Of a stretch of DNA of 5,662 nt, positions 5,133-5,662 are shown in pieces; position 1 is the stretch's first letter; each line of letters opens with the position of its first letter. The DNA comes from Gammaproteobacteria bacterium (GTDB lineage Bacteria; Pseudomonadota; Gammaproteobacteria; Burkholderiales; Thiobacillaceae), in assembly GCA_018820745.1 (NCBI GenBank), contig JAHJNP010000250.1:1-5662 (forward strand), read 5' to 3'. The notes beneath the pieces are model-generated. The model ran no database searches. It was not told the DNA's origin and saw only the letters and a list, made by a program, of their open reading frames with translations. Both the position numbers and the translations under genes were made by a program.

Positions 5133-5662
5133 TCAAACCGGCTTGTCCTCAGGTTCTCTACGTACAAGCCTGTCTGGCTGCCGTCCCACCAGCCAGACCA
5201 GCAGCAGCACCGGCACCCCGATCAGCGCGGTGCCGGTGAAGAAGTTCGCCCAGCCGAACGCATCGACGAACTCGCCGGAAAAGCCCGCGATGAACTTGGG
5301 CAACAGCAGCATCACCGAGGTGAACAGCGCGTACTGGGTGGCCGAATATGCCTGGTTCACCAGGCTGGAGAGATAGGCGACGAAGGCGGAGGATGCGATG
5401 CCGGCCGAGAGGTTGTCCGCCGAAATCGTGAACACCAGCGCGCCGACATCGTGGCCGCGACCGGCCAGCCACACGAACAGCAGGTTGGTCGCCGCCGACA
5501 GCACCGCGCCCAGGAACAGCGTGCGCATCACGCCCATGCGCATCACCAGCAGGCCGCCGAGGCCCGCGCCGGCGATGGTCATGATCACGCCGTACACCTT
5601 CGACACCGTGGCGACCTCGTCCTTGGTGAAGCCCATTTCCTGGTAGAAGGGATTGCTCATCA
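5133..5662 (-). CDS. ampG: AmpG-type muropeptide permease, MFS family (C-terminal part, 5' end outside the window)
   Basis: This is the last 175 or so residues of a 12- to 14-helix MFS transporter. AmpG takes GlcNAc-1,6-anhydro-MurNAc peptides from the periplasm into the cytoplasm for peptidoglycan recycling and, in some species, affects beta-lactamase induction. The visible part carries strong AmpG features: NPFYQEMGFTKDEVATVSKVYG, close to the E. coli NPFYLDLGFTKxExGTVxKVFG; then a membrane segment, the DNLSAGIASSAFVAYLSSL block, SATQYALFTSVM, and a last pair of helices with FGWANFFTGTALIGVP. About five membrane segments are visible, followed by a short charged tail (RREPEDKPV). The Met at 5658-5660 is inside the protein, not the start, because AmpG has several hundred residues before the NPFY motif. 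It is the upstream gene of a likely two-gene unit with the TauE/SafE-like gene. Confidence 0.88.
   Translation of the reverse strand, partial: MSNPFYQEMGFTKDEVATVSKVYGVIMTIAGAGLGGLLVMRMGVMRTLFLGAVLSAATNLLFVWLAGRGHDVGALVFTISADNLSAGIASSAFVAYLSSLVNQAYSATQYALFTSVMLLLPKFIAGFSGEFVDAFGWANFFTGTALIGVPVLLLVWLVGRQPDRLVRREPEDKPV

Noticed and set aside
5658..5660. The Met at the right edge as the true start of the AmpG-type gene
   Set aside because: The residues after it match the middle of AmpG, and a 175-residue protein would lack most of the transporter; the gene simply runs off the window.

Overview
The window is GC-rich and densely coded, with six + strand genes followed by two - strand genes and no intergenic gap longer than about 55 bases. 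Base composition and gene families suggest a betaproteobacterium, possibly of the Thiobacillus/Nitrosomonadales type. This placement rests on general impression only; no rRNA or other marker is present. The products point clearly to a Gram-negative cell envelope: an MCE lipid transporter, an outer-membrane-type lipoprotein and a muropeptide permease.

Positions 1-463 hold the 3' end of a MetA-type homoserine O-acyltransferase gene (methionine biosynthesis). Its stop overlaps the start of a four-gene MCE/Mla-type ABC transport operon at 460-3890. The operon encodes a permease with a fused N-terminal STAS domain, an ABC ATPase, an inner-membrane-anchored MCE protein with a long helical tail, and a PqiC-like auxiliary lipoprotein. 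All junctions in this block overlap (4, 1, 11 and 4 bases), so the five genes are probably one translationally coupled transcript. The likely job is moving phospholipid or another hydrophobic molecule between the inner and outer membranes. No separate mlaB or mlaC gene is present: the STAS fusion takes the place of MlaB, and the helical MCE tail plus lipoprotein may replace the soluble shuttle MlaC.

After a 42-base gap with a strong Shine-Dalgarno sequence comes a small exported DUF4426 protein (3933-4361). It converges on a - strand pair: the 3' part of an ampG-type muropeptide permease gene (5133-5662, cut by the window edge) and, 38 bases downstream of it, a TauE/SafE-like (UreH/DsbD_2 type) membrane protein with conserved Cys/His motifs (4414-5094).

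I recognise no tRNA, rRNA, CRISPR array, insertion sequence or phage element. Most of the content is ordinary core-genome material. The points most worth a second look are the compact MCE system (STAS-permease fusion, no MlaC), its coupling to a methionine-biosynthesis gene, and the nearby DUF4426 gene, a family that I recall sits beside other methionine genes in Pseudomonas.
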